Notes: generated by a model not told the origin, from the sequence alone. 64,000 nucleotides of DNA from Leclercia adecarboxylata (GCF_006171285.1 NZ_CP040889.1:3844001-3908000), one strand, 5' to 3'. Shown: positions 27,183 to 37,076, numbered from the stretch's first letter. Made by a program: numbers and translations.

Positions 27183-28121
27183 ATGGACATTATTTTTTAC
27201 CACCCGACATTTGATAACGCTTACTGGATAAAAACACTCTCGGCGGCGCTGCCGGGCGCGCGGGTACGGGAGTGGAAGCGCGGCGATAATGAACCGGCAG
27301 ATTACGCTCTGGTGTGGCATCCGCCAGTTGAAATGCTGCAGGGCCGTAACCTGAAAGCGGTATTTGCCCTCGGGGCCGGGGTGGACTCGATCCTCAGCAA
27401 GCTCAAGGCGCACCCGGAAATGCTGGCGGAGTCGATCCCTCTGTTCCGCCTCGAAGACACAGGTATGGGCCAGCAGATGCAGGAGTATGCCGTAAGCCAG
27501 GTGCTGCACTGGTTCCGCCGGTTCGACGACTATCAGGCGCTGAAAAAGCAGGCTCGCTGGGAACCGCTGGCCGATTACCCGCGCGAAGAATTTACCATTG
27601 GCATTCTCGGCGCCGGGGTATTGGGATCGAAAGTGGCCGAGGCGCTGGCTCCCTGGGGCTTCCCGCTGCGCTGCTGGAGCCGTACCCGCAAGAGCTACCC
27701 TGGCGTCACCAGCTTTGCCGGGAAAGAAGAACTGCCGCAGTTTTTACAGGGCACGCGGGTGCTGATTAACCTGCTGCCGAATACGGCTGAAACCGTCGGC
27801 ATCATCAATAAAAACCTTATCAGCCAGCTGGCGGATAACAGCTATCTGATGAACCTGGCGCGCGGCGTACACGTGGTGGAGGCCGATCTGCTGGCGGCGC
27901 TTGAGAGCGGCAAGCTGAAAGGCGCGATGCTGGATGTCTACAGCAAAGAGCCGTTACCCGCTGACAATGCCCTGTGGGCGCACCCGCGCGTGGCGATGAC
28001 GCCGCACATTGCAGCAGTGACGCGTCCGGCAGAAGCCATCGACTATATTGCCCGCACCATCTTCCAACTGGAGAAGGGCGAGCAGGTCACCGGGCAGGTC
28101 GACAGACAGCGCGGTTACTGA
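27183..28121 (+). CDS. ghrA: GhrA, glyoxylate/hydroxypyruvate reductase A
   Basis: The 312-residue D-2-hydroxyacid dehydrogenase has the Rossmann motif [16 protein letters not shown] near residue 141. The substrate Arg lies in [13 protein letters not shown] and the catalytic His in [11 protein letters not shown]. It reduces glyoxylate and hydroxypyruvate with NADPH. The ATG at 27183 gives the E. coli length (312); the frame is open 20 codons further upstream. Confidence 0.96.
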   Translation: MDIIFYHPTFDNAYWIKTLSAALPGARVREWKRGDNEPADYALVWHPPVEMLQGRNLKAVFALGAGVDSILSKLKAHPEMLAESIPLFRLEDTGMGQQMQEYAVSQVLHWFRRFDDYQALKKQARWEPLADYPREEFTIGILGAGVLGSKVAEALAPWGFPLRCWSRTRKSYPGVTSFAGKEELPQFLQGTRVLINLLPNTAETVGIINKNLISQLADNSYLMNLARGVHVVEADLLAALESGKLKGAMLDVYSKEPLPADNALWAHPRVAMTPHIAAVTRPAEAIDYIARTIFQLEKGEQVTGQVDRQRGY

Positions 28122-28124
28122 GTC

Positions 28125-28149
28125 AAACCCGGCGATTGCCGGGTTTTTG
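28125..28149 (+). terminator. Terminator of ghrA
   Basis: A stem of AAACCCGGC with GCCGGGTTT around loop GATT merges into a run of T (28144-28148). Confidence 0.85.
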
Positions 28150-28204
28150 CTAATAAACGCCCGGGATAACTGCTATCCTTTGGGAAACACGAGAGGAGAG
28201 AACG

Positions 28205-28942
28205 ATGTACCCCGTTGACCTGCATATGCACACCGTCGCCAGTACCCACGCCTACAGCAACCTTCATGACTACATCGCCCAGGCTAAACAAAAGCACATC
28301 AAACTCTTTGCGATCACCGATCATGGCCCGGATATGGCTGATGCGCCGCACTACTGGCACTTTGTGAATATGCGCATCTGGCCACGGGTGGTGGACGGCG
28401 TCGGGATCCTGCGCGGCATTGAAGCCAATATCAAAAACACCCAGGGTGAAATTGACTGTACCGGCCCGATGCTCACCTCTCTGGATCTGATCCTCGCCGG
28501 TTTTCACGAGCCGGTTTTCGCGCCTCAGGATCGGGCGACCAACACCGAGGCGATGATCGCCACTATCGCCAGCGGTAACGTACATATCATCAGCCATCCG
28601 GGTAACCCGAAATATCCCATCGACATTCAGGCTGTCGCCCGGGCGGCGGCAGAGCATCGCGTGGCGCTGGAGATCAACAACTCCTCCTTTATTCACTCCC
28701 GCAAGGGCAGTGAAGCGAACTGCCGGGCAGTAGCGGCGGCGGTGAAGGAGGCCGGTGGCTATGTGGCGCTGGGGTCGGATTCCCACACTGCCTTCACGCT
28801 GGGTGATTTTAGCGAATGCCGCAAAGTCCTCGACGATGTAGACTTCCCGGAAGATCGCATTCTGAACGTCACGCCGCGCCGGATGCTGGATTTCCTCGAG
28901 TCGCGCGGCATGGCGCCAATTGCTGAATTTGCCGAATTTTAA
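28205..28942 (+). CDS. ycdX: YcdX, PHP-domain zinc phosphatase
   Basis: The 245-residue PHP-family protein has the metal motifs DLHMHT (residues about 5-10), ITDHGPDM, an IISHPGNP segment and the C-terminal GSDSHTAF. E. coli YcdX is a trinuclear-zinc phosphatase needed for swarming. It is followed 20 bases later by ycdY, and the pair is probably an operon. Confidence 0.95.
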   Translation: MYPVDLHMHTVASTHAYSNLHDYIAQAKQKHIKLFAITDHGPDMADAPHYWHFVNMRIWPRVVDGVGILRGIEANIKNTQGEIDCTGPMLTSLDLILAGFHEPVFAPQDRATNTEAMIATIASGNVHIISHPGNPKYPIDIQAVARAAAEHRVALEINNSSFIHSRKGSEANCRAVAAAVKEAGGYVALGSDSHTAFTLGDFSECRKVLDDVDFPEDRILNVTPRRMLDFLESRGMAPIAEFAEF

Positions 28943-28962
28943 CTGTGTAATGGACTAATTAA

Positions 28963-29517
28963 ATGAACGAGTTTTCCATCCTCTGTCGCGTACTGGGTTC
29001 TCTTTACTATCGCCAGCCGCAGGATCCGCTGCTGGTGCCGCTGTTAACCTTGATCCGCGAAGGCAAGCTGGCCCAGAACTGGCCGCTTGAGCAGGATGAG
29101 CTGTTGCAGCGTCTGCAGAACAGCTGTGATATGCAGCAGGTGGCCGCTGATTACAATGCGCTGTTTGTGGGCGAAGAGTGCCGCGTGTCGCCGTATCGCT
29201 CCGCATGGGAAGAGGGCGCAACCGAAGCCGAAGTGCGCGCGTTTCTCTCTGCACGCGGGATGCCGTTGACCGATACCCCGGCCGATCATATCGGTACGCT
29301 GCTGCTGGCGGCCTCGTGGATTGAAGATCATGCGGCGGAAGATGAAAACGAGGCGCTGGAAACCCTGTTTGGGGAGTACATCCTGCCGTGGTGCGGGGCG
29401 TTTCTCGGTAAGGTCGAAGCGCATGCCACCACTCCATTCTGGCGCACCATGGCGCCACTCACCCGTGACGCCATTGCCGCTATGTGGGACGAACTGCAGG
29501 AAGAGAATGAAGAGTGA
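28963..29517 (+). CDS. ycdY: YcdY, TorD/DmsD-family chaperone of YcdX
   Basis: The 184-residue, mostly helical protein belongs to the TorD family of redox-enzyme chaperones (ALFVGEECRVSPYRSAW near residue 66, DHIGTLLLAASWI near 107). In E. coli YcdY helps insert zinc into YcdX. The gene order ycdX-ycdY is consistent with that. Confidence 0.94.
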   Translation: MNEFSILCRVLGSLYYRQPQDPLLVPLLTLIREGKLAQNWPLEQDELLQRLQNSCDMQQVAADYNALFVGEECRVSPYRSAWEEGATEAEVRAFLSARGMPLTDTPADHIGTLLLAASWIEDHAAEDENEALETLFGEYILPWCGAFLGKVEAHATTPFWRTMAPLTRDAIAAMWDELQEENEE

Positions 29518-29613
29518 TTTAGATCACTCTTTACATGTAACAGCAAATCTCAATTTGCATATTATGTGTTCCTGATCGCATTTCATGGCCGCGTATCTGC
29601 TAAGATGCGCGCC

Positions 29614-30096
29614 ATGAACATACTACTCTCTATCGCAATCACGACAGGCATCCTCTCCGGGATATGGGGTTGGGTTGCCGTCTCTCTCGGACTCCTCAGC
29701 TGGGCGGGCTTCCTCGGCTGCACGGCCTACTTTGCCTGCCCGCAGGGCGGCGTGAAGGGGCTGTTTATCTCGGCATGTACCCTAATGAGCGGCGTGGCCT
29801 GGGCGATGATTATCATCCACGGCAGCGCGCTGGCACCGCATCTGGAAATCCTGGGCTACGTCATGACCGGCGTGGTGGCGTTTCTGATGTGCATTCAGGC
29901 AAAACATCTGCTGCTGTCATTTGTCCCTGGCACCTTTATGGGGGCCTGCGCCACCTTTGCAGGGCAGGGGGACTGGAAGCTGGTGGTGCCTTCGCTGGCG
30001 TTGGGGCTGGTGTTTGGTTACGCCATGAAAAACAGCGGACTGTGGCTGGCGGCGCGACGGGAACGAACGCGCAACGTCACGGCGCTGAGCAAATAA
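29614..30096 (+). CDS. ycdZ: YcdZ, DUF1097 inner-membrane protein
   Basis: The 160-residue protein has about five membrane helices and a basic C-terminal tail. It is the DUF1097 family; function is unknown. The frame is open upstream, but ATG 29614 gives the conserved start MNILLSIAITTG and lies 96 bases after ycdY. Confidence 0.9.
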   Translation: MNILLSIAITTGILSGIWGWVAVSLGLLSWAGFLGCTAYFACPQGGVKGLFISACTLMSGVAWAMIIIHGSALAPHLEILGYVMTGVVAFLMCIQAKHLLLSFVPGTFMGACATFAGQGDWKLVVPSLALGLVFGYAMKNSGLWLAARRERTRNVTALSK

Positions 30097-30097
30097 A

Positions 30098-30126
30098 AAA
30101 AGGCGAGACCCGGGTCTCGCCTTTTT
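30098..30126. terminator. Bidirectional terminator between ycdZ and csgG
   Basis: A perfect GC palindrome (GGCGAGACCC with GGGTCTCGCC, 30102-30121) is flanked by A-run and T-run. It serves the convergent ycdZ and csgDEFG transcripts. Confidence 0.92.
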
Positions 30127-30139
30127 AATGCGCTTTCTG

Positions 30140-30973
30140 TCAGGATTCTGGCGGCGTCGACATCTCGCGGTATTTCACCAGAATATCGTTTTTCACTTCG
30201 TTTTTGTTTTGCAGGTCCCACAGTCCGCGATCGATACCGTCGTTAATCAGGAAGATCACCCCGGTTTCTATTGCTGACATCAGGCAGAGCATGACCGGCT
30301 CGTTAGAGGTATAGCCGATTTCGCCTTCCAGCAGACGCTGGTAGTCGATGAAGCGGAACACCCCGGCCTGCACTTCGTACGAGAGAATTGTTTTGCTGGT
30401 GGTAACGGACGACAGGATTTCGCCGGTACTGACGTTGACCACACGCAGGTTCACCGCAATCTGGTCAAGCTGGTACTGCGTATCGCCGCCGATACCGAAG
30501 TAACGGGCCCCCACACCGCCCGATTTCACGTTACTTTCGTAGCCGATAATCGAACCTTCAACCATGACGTTCGCTGCCGTAAGCGAATGCAACGGAATAC
30601 GGTTGTTCATCGCTACGGTACCGTTATCCTGCGCAGCACGAATGATCTTACGTTCGTTGAGCAGGTTCTGCAGACCCTGGCGTTCCAGAGGAATAAACCA
30701 GCGAGAATCTTTTAACGCAGTGACCAGCATGGCGGTGGCGCTTTGCGGTACAGCCGTTGAGAAGTTACTTGCCGGATACGGTTTAAATTGCCCGGTTTCA
30801 TCCTGAATATTATAAACCGACACGTAAATCTTACCCGTTGGCAATGGCAATTTGGTTAAATCACGATAGCTCTGGGCGCGAGGCATTAATGTCGGTTTCG
30901 CTGCTTCTTTCGGCGGAGCAGTTAAACAACCGCTCAATAAGCACACTGCAACAAGGAGGAGAAAGCGCTGCAT
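30140..30973 (-). CDS. csgG: CsgG, curli secretion lipoprotein channel
   Basis: The 277-residue precursor has a lipobox LLSGC with the lipidated Cys at residue 16. CsgG forms the nonameric outer-membrane pore for curli subunits. The eyelet region contains the SNFSTAVPQSATAML stretch. It is the last gene of csgDEFG, 26 bases after csgF. Length equals that of E. coli. Confidence 0.98.
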   Translation of the reverse strand: MQRFLLLVAVCLLSGCLTAPPKEAAKPTLMPRAQSYRDLTKLPLPTGKIYVSVYNIQDETGQFKPYPASNFSTAVPQSATAMLVTALKDSRWFIPLERQGLQNLLNERKIIRAAQDNGTVAMNNRIPLHSLTAANVMVEGSIIGYESNVKSGGVGARYFGIGGDTQYQLDQIAVNLRVVNVSTGEILSSVTTSKTILSYEVQAGVFRFIDYQRLLEGEIGYTSNEPVMLCLMSAIETGVIFLINDGIDRGLWDLQNKNEVKNDILVKYREMSTPPES

Positions 30974-30999
30974 GATTATTGTCCTTATCTCGACATTTT

Positions 31000-31413
31000 T
31001 TAAAAGTCGGTAGAATTGTTTTGCAAGCCCGCAACCTGAATGGTGGAGGTTTTCCCCGTTTTCCGGTCTGTCACGTTCAGCTGCATTTGACCGTCCGCAT
31101 TGGCGATGTCGACAATAAAGTCGCTGGTCACCATACGGCCGGGTGTGCCGGTATTAATATTGGTAAGCAGTCCGCCCAGAACCTGGGCCTGAATTGCCTG
31201 GGTAAAGTTATCCAGCGCGCTCGGGGTTTCAATACCAAAATCATCAGAGCTTGGATCCGTATAGGAGTTTTGCGCCTGCGCCGAGTTTAAAAGGAAAGAT
31301 CCGTTATTTGGGTTTCCACCAAAGTTCGGGTTGCGGAACTGGAAGGTCATATTTCCGGCCCAACTCAGAGATGGAATTAGCATTAAAGCTACAACTGCAT
31401 GGACAACACGCAT
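31000..31413 (-). CDS. csgF: CsgF, curli nucleation/assembly factor
   Basis: The 137-residue precursor has a signal peptide ending in SWAG near residue 20. The mature N-terminus has the [20 protein letters not shown] segment that in E. coli inserts into the CsgG pore. It is exported to the cell surface and anchors CsgB. It lies 13 bases after csgE. Confidence 0.97.
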   Translation of the reverse strand: MRVVHAVVALMLIPSLSWAGNMTFQFRNPNFGGNPNNGSFLLNSAQAQNSYTDPSSDDFGIETPSALDNFTQAIQAQVLGGLLTNINTGTPGRMVTSDFIVDIANADGQMQLNVTDRKTGKTSTIQVAGLQNNSTDF

Positions 31414-31426
31414 GAATGCCTCCGAA

Positions 31427-31816
31427 TTAAAATTCGTCTTGCGCTAAATCGCCGGTACTCAGCAGAGCCTTATCGATCTGCAGACGATTTAATGCCTCTT
31501 CGGTTTGAGCCAGAGCAAAGACCACGTTTTTATCCAGGTCAGTTTTCGAGGGGTATAAGAAGGTCTGGAAAATAACGTCCTGATTAACCGTTATTGTGAT
31601 CCAGCTTCCCCATCGTGCACTGGGCCGTTCATTGATCGTTAAGTTACCGGGATAGTCACTTTCCCATTTGTCGCTAAAGCCACGATAGAAAGCATGGCCG
31701 ACAGCCGAGACGGTGTGGTCAGTTAACAATCCAGGTATCTCAACTTCAACCGCATGAAGATTCCCGGCAGCAAGCCACAGGCCTGCTGCGGTAATCCAAC
31801 TCATTGTGCGTTTCAT
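31427..31816 (-). CDS. csgE: CsgE, periplasmic curli secretion factor
   Basis: The 129-residue precursor has a signal peptide ending AAGNLHA, then [15 protein letters not shown]. CsgE caps CsgG from the periplasm and gives substrate specificity. The ATG at 31814-31816 gives the E. coli length; an upstream start 8 codons earlier would overlap csgD. Confidence 0.97.
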   Translation of the reverse strand: MKRTMSWITAAGLWLAAGNLHAVEVEIPGLLTDHTVSAVGHAFYRGFSDKWESDYPGNLTINERPSARWGSWITITVNQDVIFQTFLYPSKTDLDKNVVFALAQTEEALNRLQIDKALLSTGDLAQDEF

Positions 31817-31820
31817 ACTG

Positions 31821-32471
31821 TTAACGCCTGAGGTTATCATTCGCCCATGAAACCGCCTGAGTCCGGTTTTTGACAGCTATCTTCTTGAAAAGATTATAAA
31901 GATGGGTCTTAACCGTATTTTCGCTGATAAATAACGAACGGGCGATTTCAATATTTGAAGCACCTATACGTAATTTATTCAGAATCTCTTTTTCGCGATG
32001 GGTCAGCAAAGCGGACTCTGAACTGTTATAGCGATAATTTCCGGAATGCGTGATGAGGTAGCTGGCAAGTTTCTGCGAAAAATAGCATTCCCCACGCAGT
32101 ACTCCCTGCAGGCCATCCACCACGCGTGTCTCGTCCTCGTTGACATAAAAGACACCGTTGATATGTGGCCAACTTTCAATATCCCTGAATGGGTATTCTT
32201 CAGGAGTATTTAACAACAATACACGGATATTGTTGTTTTTCCTGCTTAAAATATCTTGCCAGTATTGGATAAGTTTTTTATCCGCTTCCATCATATCGAA
32301 AAGAATAATGCTGCCAGGAGCAATGTCATCGAAAGAGCGTTGAATGCTATGCAATTTTCCGCTCAACGTTAAGCTATGCTTTAAATGCTGTAGTAAAGCT
32401 GTCGCCTGTAAAGAAGGTTTGGTGACTAACAATAAAGTCTGACCATGCAAGCTTTGGACTTCATTAAACAT
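31821..32471 (-). CDS. csgD: CsgD, LuxR/FixJ-type master regulator of biofilm
   Basis: The 216-residue protein has an atypical receiver-like N-terminal domain (with [11 protein letters not shown] near residue 60). A C-terminal LuxR helix-turn-helix (about 150-210) reads [20 protein letters not shown]. It activates csgBAC and cellulose control genes. It heads csgDEFG and is divergent from csgBAC across a 742-bp regulatory gap. Confidence 0.97.
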   Translation of the reverse strand: MFNEVQSLHGQTLLLVTKPSLQATALLQHLKHSLTLSGKLHSIQRSFDDIAPGSIILFDMMEADKKLIQYWQDILSRKNNNIRVLLLNTPEEYPFRDIESWPHINGVFYVNEDETRVVDGLQGVLRGECYFSQKLASYLITHSGNYRYNSSESALLTHREKEILNKLRIGASNIEIARSLFISENTVKTHLYNLFKKIAVKNRTQAVSWANDNLRR

Positions 32472-32624
32472 GATGAAACCCCTTTTTTGAACATCTGGCA
32501 GCTGCCCCCAATATATATTGGGGGCACCAGAAGTACTGACAGATGTGCACTGCTGTGTGTAGAAGAAAGACCATATCCCTTGAGAGAAGGGAAAATAAAA
32601 TTAACAATGCCGAACTTCTGTTTT

Positions 32625-32679
32625 CAATCTAGCTATTACGATTTTTAAAGCAAGTGTTAAACTTGTAACAAGATGTAAA
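32625..32679 (-). promoter_or_regulatory. csgD promoter with OmpR-type box
   Basis: On the minus strand an OmpR-like sequence (TTTACATCTTGTTACAAGTTT, 32659-32679) is followed by a -10-type TAATAGCTAGATTG (32625-32638). Both closely resemble the E. coli csgD promoter. The predicted start gives a leader of roughly 150 nt before the ATG at 32471. In E. coli that leader is the target of several small RNAs (OmrA/B, McaS, RprA, GcvB). Confidence 0.7.
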
Positions 32680-33099
32680 AATCAATATTACTTTGTAAAA
32701 AATGAGTTCATGAATTGCTTAGGAATCATTAAAAAGTTGTACACATTGTTATTGATGCACACATTTTAAAAATCATACAAATAACGATATGTTTATGATT
32801 TTTATAGGTTATATTATTTTGTCAATATGTGTAGTCAGGTATGAGCTTGTTCAAAAAGCTAAGTCTATTTTTACAATGTGTAAACGTCTTAAGAAATCAC
32901 GAGGTTTGTCACGCAATCATGGATATATCCGTTTTCCCTTCTGCAGAGCAGACGAAACGGCAAATCTGCCAAATTGACGATTTTGATTTTTGCAAACTGA
33001 AAAAGACGCTTTTTGCACCCCTCTAAAATCGTTGTATCGCCACAGTATTTAATTTTATTTAATACTTTGGGGTGAACGAAAGAATAAAAATACAACTGG

Positions 33100-33110
33100 C
33101 GGGTGAGATA
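33100..33110 (+). promoter_or_regulatory. CsgD-binding site upstream of csgB
   Basis: CGGGTGAGATA matches the published CsgD consensus CGGGKGAGNKA exactly and lies 104 bp upstream of the csgB ATG. The rest of the 742-bp csgD-csgB gap (32472-33213) is AT-rich and shows no coding sequence. Confidence 0.7.
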
Positions 33111-33213
33111 TTAAAATTGTTTCGGCAGACATACTCTTCATCGTAACGCCGGGTTAACAAAATATTTGTTCTTGTTAACGCAGTTATTATACCACCAGGT
33201 CCAGGGTGATAAC

Positions 33214-33663
33214 ATGAAGAACAAATTGTTATTGATGTTGACATTACTGGGTGCACCTGGATTTGTTTTCGCAACGACTGATTTAGCAGCGTCAGAATAC
33301 AATTTCGCGGTTAATGAGCTAAGCAGATCCTCATATAACCAGGCAGCTATCATTGGACAAACTGGCGTGAATAACAATGCCAACGTTCAACAGCAAGGTC
33401 AGAAATTGTTATCTGTCGTTTCTCAGGAGGGCGGAAATAATCGGGCGAACATTGATCAATCAGGCAGTTACAACCTTGCCTATATAGATCAAAAAGGGAA
33501 CTCGAACAATGCGAGTATTAATCAAGGTGCATATGGTAATACCGCAGTGATTATTCAGAAAGGTTCTGGTAATAAAGCGAATATTACGCAGTATGGTACG
33601 CAAAAAACGGCAGTTGTAGTGCAGAGACAGTCGCAGATGGCGATTCGCGTTATTCAACGCTAG
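33214..33663 (+). CDS. csgB: CsgB, curli nucleator (minor subunit)
   Basis: The 149-residue precursor has a signal peptide ending FVFA (about residue 20). Imperfect amyloid repeats follow with the Gln/Asn pattern (NQAAIIGQTGVNNNANVQQQ and four later). The last repeat is basic (VVVQRQSQMAIRVIQR), as in CsgB that binds the surface. It nucleates CsgA. AGGG precedes ATG 33214. An earlier GTG/TTG frame extension has no ribosome site. Confidence 0.96.
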   Translation: MKNKLLLMLTLLGAPGFVFATTDLAASEYNFAVNELSRSSYNQAAIIGQTGVNNNANVQQQGQKLLSVVSQEGGNNRANIDQSGSYNLAYIDQKGNSNNASINQGAYGNTAVIIQKGSGNKANITQYGTQKTAVVVQRQSQMAIRVIQR

Positions 33664-33703
33664 CTATTGGGCGATAATTAATCAATCCGATGGGGGCTTT
33701 ACA

Positions 33704-34153
33704 ATGAAACTTTTAAAAGTGGCAGTAATTGCAGCAATCGTGGTTTCTGGCAGTGCTATGGCTGGTTCTATTCCACAATGGGGTAATAACCATGGTGGTG
33801 GCGGAAATAACAACGTCAGCCCAGAATCGCTGACCGTTTATCAATACGGTGGCCGTAACAATGTGGACGCTTTGCAAAGCGATGCACGTGGGTCTGAAAT
33901 TACTGTTCGTCAGAATGGTTTCGGTAACGATGCTGACCTGTCTCAGGGCGCTGACAGCAGCGAAATCAGCCTGACCCAGCGTGGCCAGGGTAACGAAGCG
34001 ACCATCAGCCAGTGGAGCGGTCGTGACCTCTCTGCGACTGTTAGCCAGTCTGGTGGCCGTAACGAAGTCGATCTTCGTCAAACTATGAACGGCGCTACTG
34101 CTAACATTACTCAGGTTGGCTTCGGCAACACCGTGACTGCTGGCCAGTACTAA
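33704..34153 (+). CDS. csgA: CsgA, major curli subunit
   Basis: The 149-residue precursor has a signal peptide cleaved after AMA (residue 20). A Gly/Asn-rich N22-like segment (NNHGGGGNNN) follows, then five repeats of the S-X5-Q-X-G-X-G-N-X-A-X3-Q type, starting near SLTVYQ, SEITVRQ, SEISLTQ, LSATVSQ and ATANITQ. It forms the functional amyloid fibre. Length is close to the E. coli 151. It follows csgB by 40 bases. Confidence 0.98.
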   Translation: MKLLKVAVIAAIVVSGSAMAGSIPQWGNNHGGGGNNNVSPESLTVYQYGGRNNVDALQSDARGSEITVRQNGFGNDADLSQGADSSEISLTQRGQGNEATISQWSGRDLSATVSQSGGRNEVDLRQTMNGATANITQVGFGNTVTAGQY

Positions 34154-34173
34154 TACTGCCGCTGAACGTCGAA

Positions 34174-34201
34174 AAACAGGGCTGAGGCCCTGTTTTTTTT
34201 T
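34174..34201 (+). terminator. Terminator after csgA
   Basis: The stem ACAGGGC / GCCCTGT (34176-34192) is followed by nine or more T. It may partly separate csgBA from csgC. Confidence 0.9.
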
Positions 34202-34212
34202 GGGAGAAAATG

Positions 34213-34539
34213 ATGAATACACTTCTATTGCTTGCCGCGCTAACCAGTCAGATTACCTTTCAGACCTCCACCGAAGGTGAGATGGTCACTATTATTCCTC
34301 AGGTGACCGTTACGGAACCCTGCTTATGCCAGGTGCAGATCCTCACCTCGCGCAGCGGCCCCGGTGGGCAGAGCACCTCGCGCCAGCAAAACACCGTCTC
34401 ATTGCCAGCTAATAAAACGGTCAACCTTTCCCGCATGACCCTCAATTCCGGGCCCAATGACAAGGTCAACGTCATTGTGACGGTGTCGGATGGGAAATCG
34501 CTGCACTTATCACAGCAGTGGCCGCCGTCTAAAGGCTAA
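34213..34539 (+). CDS. csgC: CsgC, periplasmic curli amyloid inhibitor
   Basis: The 108-residue protein is an immunoglobulin-like periplasmic chaperone that blocks CsgA aggregation. The conserved CXC motif is present (Cys37 and Cys39 in EPCLCQVQ). The C-terminus VTVSDGKSLHLSQQWPPS is typical. GGGAG lies 6 bases before ATG 34213; the ATG at 34210 is too close to it. Confidence 0.94.
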   Translation: MNTLLLLAALTSQITFQTSTEGEMVTIIPQVTVTEPCLCQVQILTSRSGPGGQSTSRQQNTVSLPANKTVNLSRMTLNSGPNDKVNVIVTVSDGKSLHLSQQWPPSKG

Positions 34540-34697
34540 TGATTGAAATATTCATAAAATCAATAAATTAATTGATGTGGCGAAAATGTTACTCCATTGT
34601 TATTCTCATGTTGCTGGTGTCGTCGATGCCAGCCGATAGCCCCTGTGAGGGCTCGTTGTTTAAGGATCAGGGACGATTGTCATTGAGGAGTATACCG

Positions 34698-34994
34698 ATG
34701 GTCACGTTCCGTAATGCCCTTGCCGCAGCGTCTTTGTTTGCCGTAACGCTCGCTCCCGCTTTCGCCAATGTTATTCATTTCACCGGACAGATTGTTGAAG
34801 ACCCGTGCAATATCACGCCTGATTCACACAGGTTGTCCATTACCTGCCCGCAGGATAAAAAGATGACGACCCAACAGGTAAGCTATCAGGAGGCGATCAA
34901 CGGCAATGTTCCCGCTGCAGACCGCGCCACCGTCAGCATGAAGTACATTAACCCGCAAAAATCTCTCGCCATCGTGCAGGTTGATTACCGCTAA
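34698..34994 (+). CDS. ymdA: YmdA, small secreted protein of unknown function
   Basis: The 98-residue precursor has a signal peptide ending in APAFA (residue about 23) and two cysteines (DPCNITP, ITCPQD) that could form a disulphide, as in pilin-type domains. It is the YmdA family found next to curli genes; role is unknown. GAGGAG lies 7 bases before ATG 34698. The same frame is open for 41 more codons upstream and encodes a second hydrophobic segment (see findings). Confidence 0.85.
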   Translation: MVTFRNALAAASLFAVTLAPAFANVIHFTGQIVEDPCNITPDSHRLSITCPQDKKMTTQQVSYQEAINGNVPAADRATVSMKYINPQKSLAIVQVDYR

Positions 34995-35079
34995 GGCGGA
35001 GCCGTTTTCTGTCAACCTGGCTGCCACAACCCAACCTCTGCGATACACTTAAGAAAAAAGCGGTATCCAGAGGTTGCTT

Positions 35080-35622
35080 ATGTACTCCCGAATTGAAGTC
35101 TTTCATGGTGATATCACCACGCTGCATGTTGATGTGGTGGTCAATGCTGCCAATCCTTCCTTAATGGGCGGGGGCGGCGTGGACGGCGCTATCCACAGGG
35201 CGGCGGGACCCGCTCTGCTTGAGGCCTGCAAGCTGGTGCGCCAGCAGCAGGGCGAGTGCGCCCCGGGGCACGCGGTGATTACCCTCGCAGGCGATCTGCC
35301 CGCCAAAGCGGTGATCCACACCGTCGGACCCGTCTGGCATGGGGGAGAGCAGCATGAAGCACGTATCCTTGAAGAGGCCTACCGCAACAGCCTGAATCTG
35401 GCGGCAGCCAACGGTTACCGCACCCTGGCATTCCCCGCAATAAGCACTGGCGTTTACGGTTATCCCCGTGCGGCAGCAGCAGAAATCGCCGTAAATACGG
35501 TTTCGGATTATCTCACCCGCAAGCCTCTGCCGGAGCGGGTATACTTTGTCTGTTATGATGAAGAAAATGCCCGGCTATACCAGCGACTGCTTACCCAACG
35601 AGGACAGGAAACCGACGCATAA
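35080..35622 (+). CDS. ymdB: YmdB, macrodomain O-acetyl-ADP-ribose deacetylase
   Basis: The 180-residue macrodomain protein has the ADP-ribose-binding [19 protein letters not shown] loop near residue 24 and [12 protein letters not shown] near 117. It removes acetyl groups from O-acetyl-ADP-ribose; in E. coli it also inhibits RNase III. ATG 35080 follows AGAGG. Its 3' end overlaps the start of clsC by 56 bases, a strong sign of one operon. Confidence 0.95.
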   Translation: MYSRIEVFHGDITTLHVDVVVNAANPSLMGGGGVDGAIHRAAGPALLEACKLVRQQQGECAPGHAVITLAGDLPAKAVIHTVGPVWHGGEQHEARILEEAYRNSLNLAAANGYRTLAFPAISTGVYGYPRAAAAEIAVNTVSDYLTRKPLPERVYFVCYDEENARLYQRLLTQRGQETDA

Positions 35623-37042
35623 TACGCGACTGGGGCGTGCTATCGCGCCGGTCAGCTCTGCTCACCCTGGACTTTGCGGCCTTCTTCCCCTTGATAACAG
35701 TCTTGACGCCTTCGCCTGCCGCTACCGGCTGGCGGAGATGGCGGAAAAGACGTTAGATGTTCAGTACTACATCTGGGAAGACGACATGTCAGGACGGCTG
35801 TTGTTTTCCGTACTATTGTCCGCCGCCATGCGCGGGGTACGCGTGCGCCTGTTGCTCGATGATAACAACACCCAGGGGCTGGACAGCATCCTGCGCCTGC
35901 TGGACGCCCATCCCAATTTCTCTGTCCGGCTGTTCAATCCTTTCTCCTTCCGCACCCTGCGCGCGCTGGGTTATCTCACCGATTTCGCGCGACTTAACCG
36001 CCGGATGCACAACAAGAGTTTTACCGTCGACGGCGAGGTCACCATCATTGGCGGACGCAACGTCGGCGATGCCTATTTTGGCGCGGGCGAAGAGCCGCTC
36101 TTTTCCGATCTGGATGTGATGGCGACCGGCCCCGTGGTGCAGGACGTCGCGGATGATTTTGAGCGTTACTGGAACTGCGCGTCGGTCTCCACGCTCCAGC
36201 AGGTTCTGGAACTCTCTGAAGCCGAAATCGAGGATAAAATTCATCCGCCGGAGGAGTGGTACCGGGACGATATTACCCGACGCTATCTGGATAAACTCCA
36301 GTCCAGCGACTTTATTACCAATCTTGAAGCGGGCAATTTACCGCTGATCTGGGCAAAAACCCGGCTGCTTAGCGACGATCCGCGTAAAGGGCAGGGCAGG
36401 GCGAAACGCCACTCCCTGCTGCCGCAGCGTTTACTGGACGTGATGGGCTCACCGGTGGAGCAAATTACGATTATCTCGGCCTATTTTGTGCCGACCCGGG
36501 CCGGGGTGGCGCTGCTGCTGCAGATGGTGCGCAAAGGGGTTAAGGTTGCCATCATGACCAACTCCCTGGCCGCCAACGACGTCTCTGTGGTTCATGCCGG
36601 CTACGCCCGCTGGCGCAAAAAATTGCTTCGTCACGGCATCGAGCTTTATGAGCTGAAGCCCACCCAGGACGGTGTCCCGCCGGCGCACGACCGCGGGATC
36701 ACCGGGAACTCCGGCTCCAGCCTGCATGCCAAGACGTTCAGCGTCGACGGCGAGAAAGTGTTTATTGGTTCGCTCAACTTTGATCCCCGCTCCACCATGC
36801 TCAATACCGAGATGGGTTTTGTCATCGAGAGCGAGAAGCTGGCGAGACTGATCCATACCCGGTTCGTGCGCAGCCAGCGTCACGAAGCCTGGCAAATTCG
36901 GCTGGATAAGCTCGGGCGTCTGAACTGGATCGAGCGCAAGGACGGGCAGGAGATCGTGCATAAAAAGGAGCCCAAAACCCGCTTCTGGCAGCGGGTTCTG
37001 GTGCGTCTGGTTTACTGGCTGCCGGTAGAGTGGCTGCTGTGA
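35567..37042 (+). CDS. clsC: ClsC, cardiolipin synthase (phospholipase D family)
   Basis: The 491-residue protein has two HKD motifs: [18 protein letters not shown] near residue 150 and [20 protein letters not shown] near 387. It makes cardiolipin from phosphatidylglycerol and phosphatidylethanolamine. In E. coli it needs YmdB, and the overlap here fits. The start is uncertain: ATGs at 35555, 35558 and 35567 are possible. The shorter start used for K-12 (MPRLASAV) has no start codon here. Confidence 0.9.
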   Translation: MPGYTSDCLPNEDRKPTHNTRLGRAIAPVSSAHPGLCGLLPLDNSLDAFACRYRLAEMAEKTLDVQYYIWEDDMSGRLLFSVLLSAAMRGVRVRLLLDDNNTQGLDSILRLLDAHPNFSVRLFNPFSFRTLRALGYLTDFARLNRRMHNKSFTVDGEVTIIGGRNVGDAYFGAGEEPLFSDLDVMATGPVVQDVADDFERYWNCASVSTLQQVLELSEAEIEDKIHPPEEWYRDDITRRYLDKLQSSDFITNLEAGNLPLIWAKTRLLSDDPRKGQGRAKRHSLLPQRLLDVMGSPVEQITIISAYFVPTRAGVALLLQMVRKGVKVAIMTNSLAANDVSVVHAGYARWRKKLLRHGIELYELKPTQDGVPPAHDRGITGNSGSSLHAKTFSVDGEKVFIGSLNFDPRSTMLNTEMGFVIESEKLARLIHTRFVRSQRHEAWQIRLDKLGRLNWIERKDGQEIVHKKEPKTRFWQRVLVRLVYWLPVEWLL

Positions 37043-37046
37043 TGAC

Positions 37047-37068
37047 GCGCCGGTTCAGTGACCGGCGC
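37047..37068. terminator. Hairpin between convergent clsC and opgC
   Basis: An 8-bp perfect GC stem (37047-37054 with 37061-37068, six-base loop) lies right after clsC. T-runs are weak on both strands, so termination strength is uncertain. Confidence 0.55.
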
Positions 37069-37076
37069 AAAAATGC

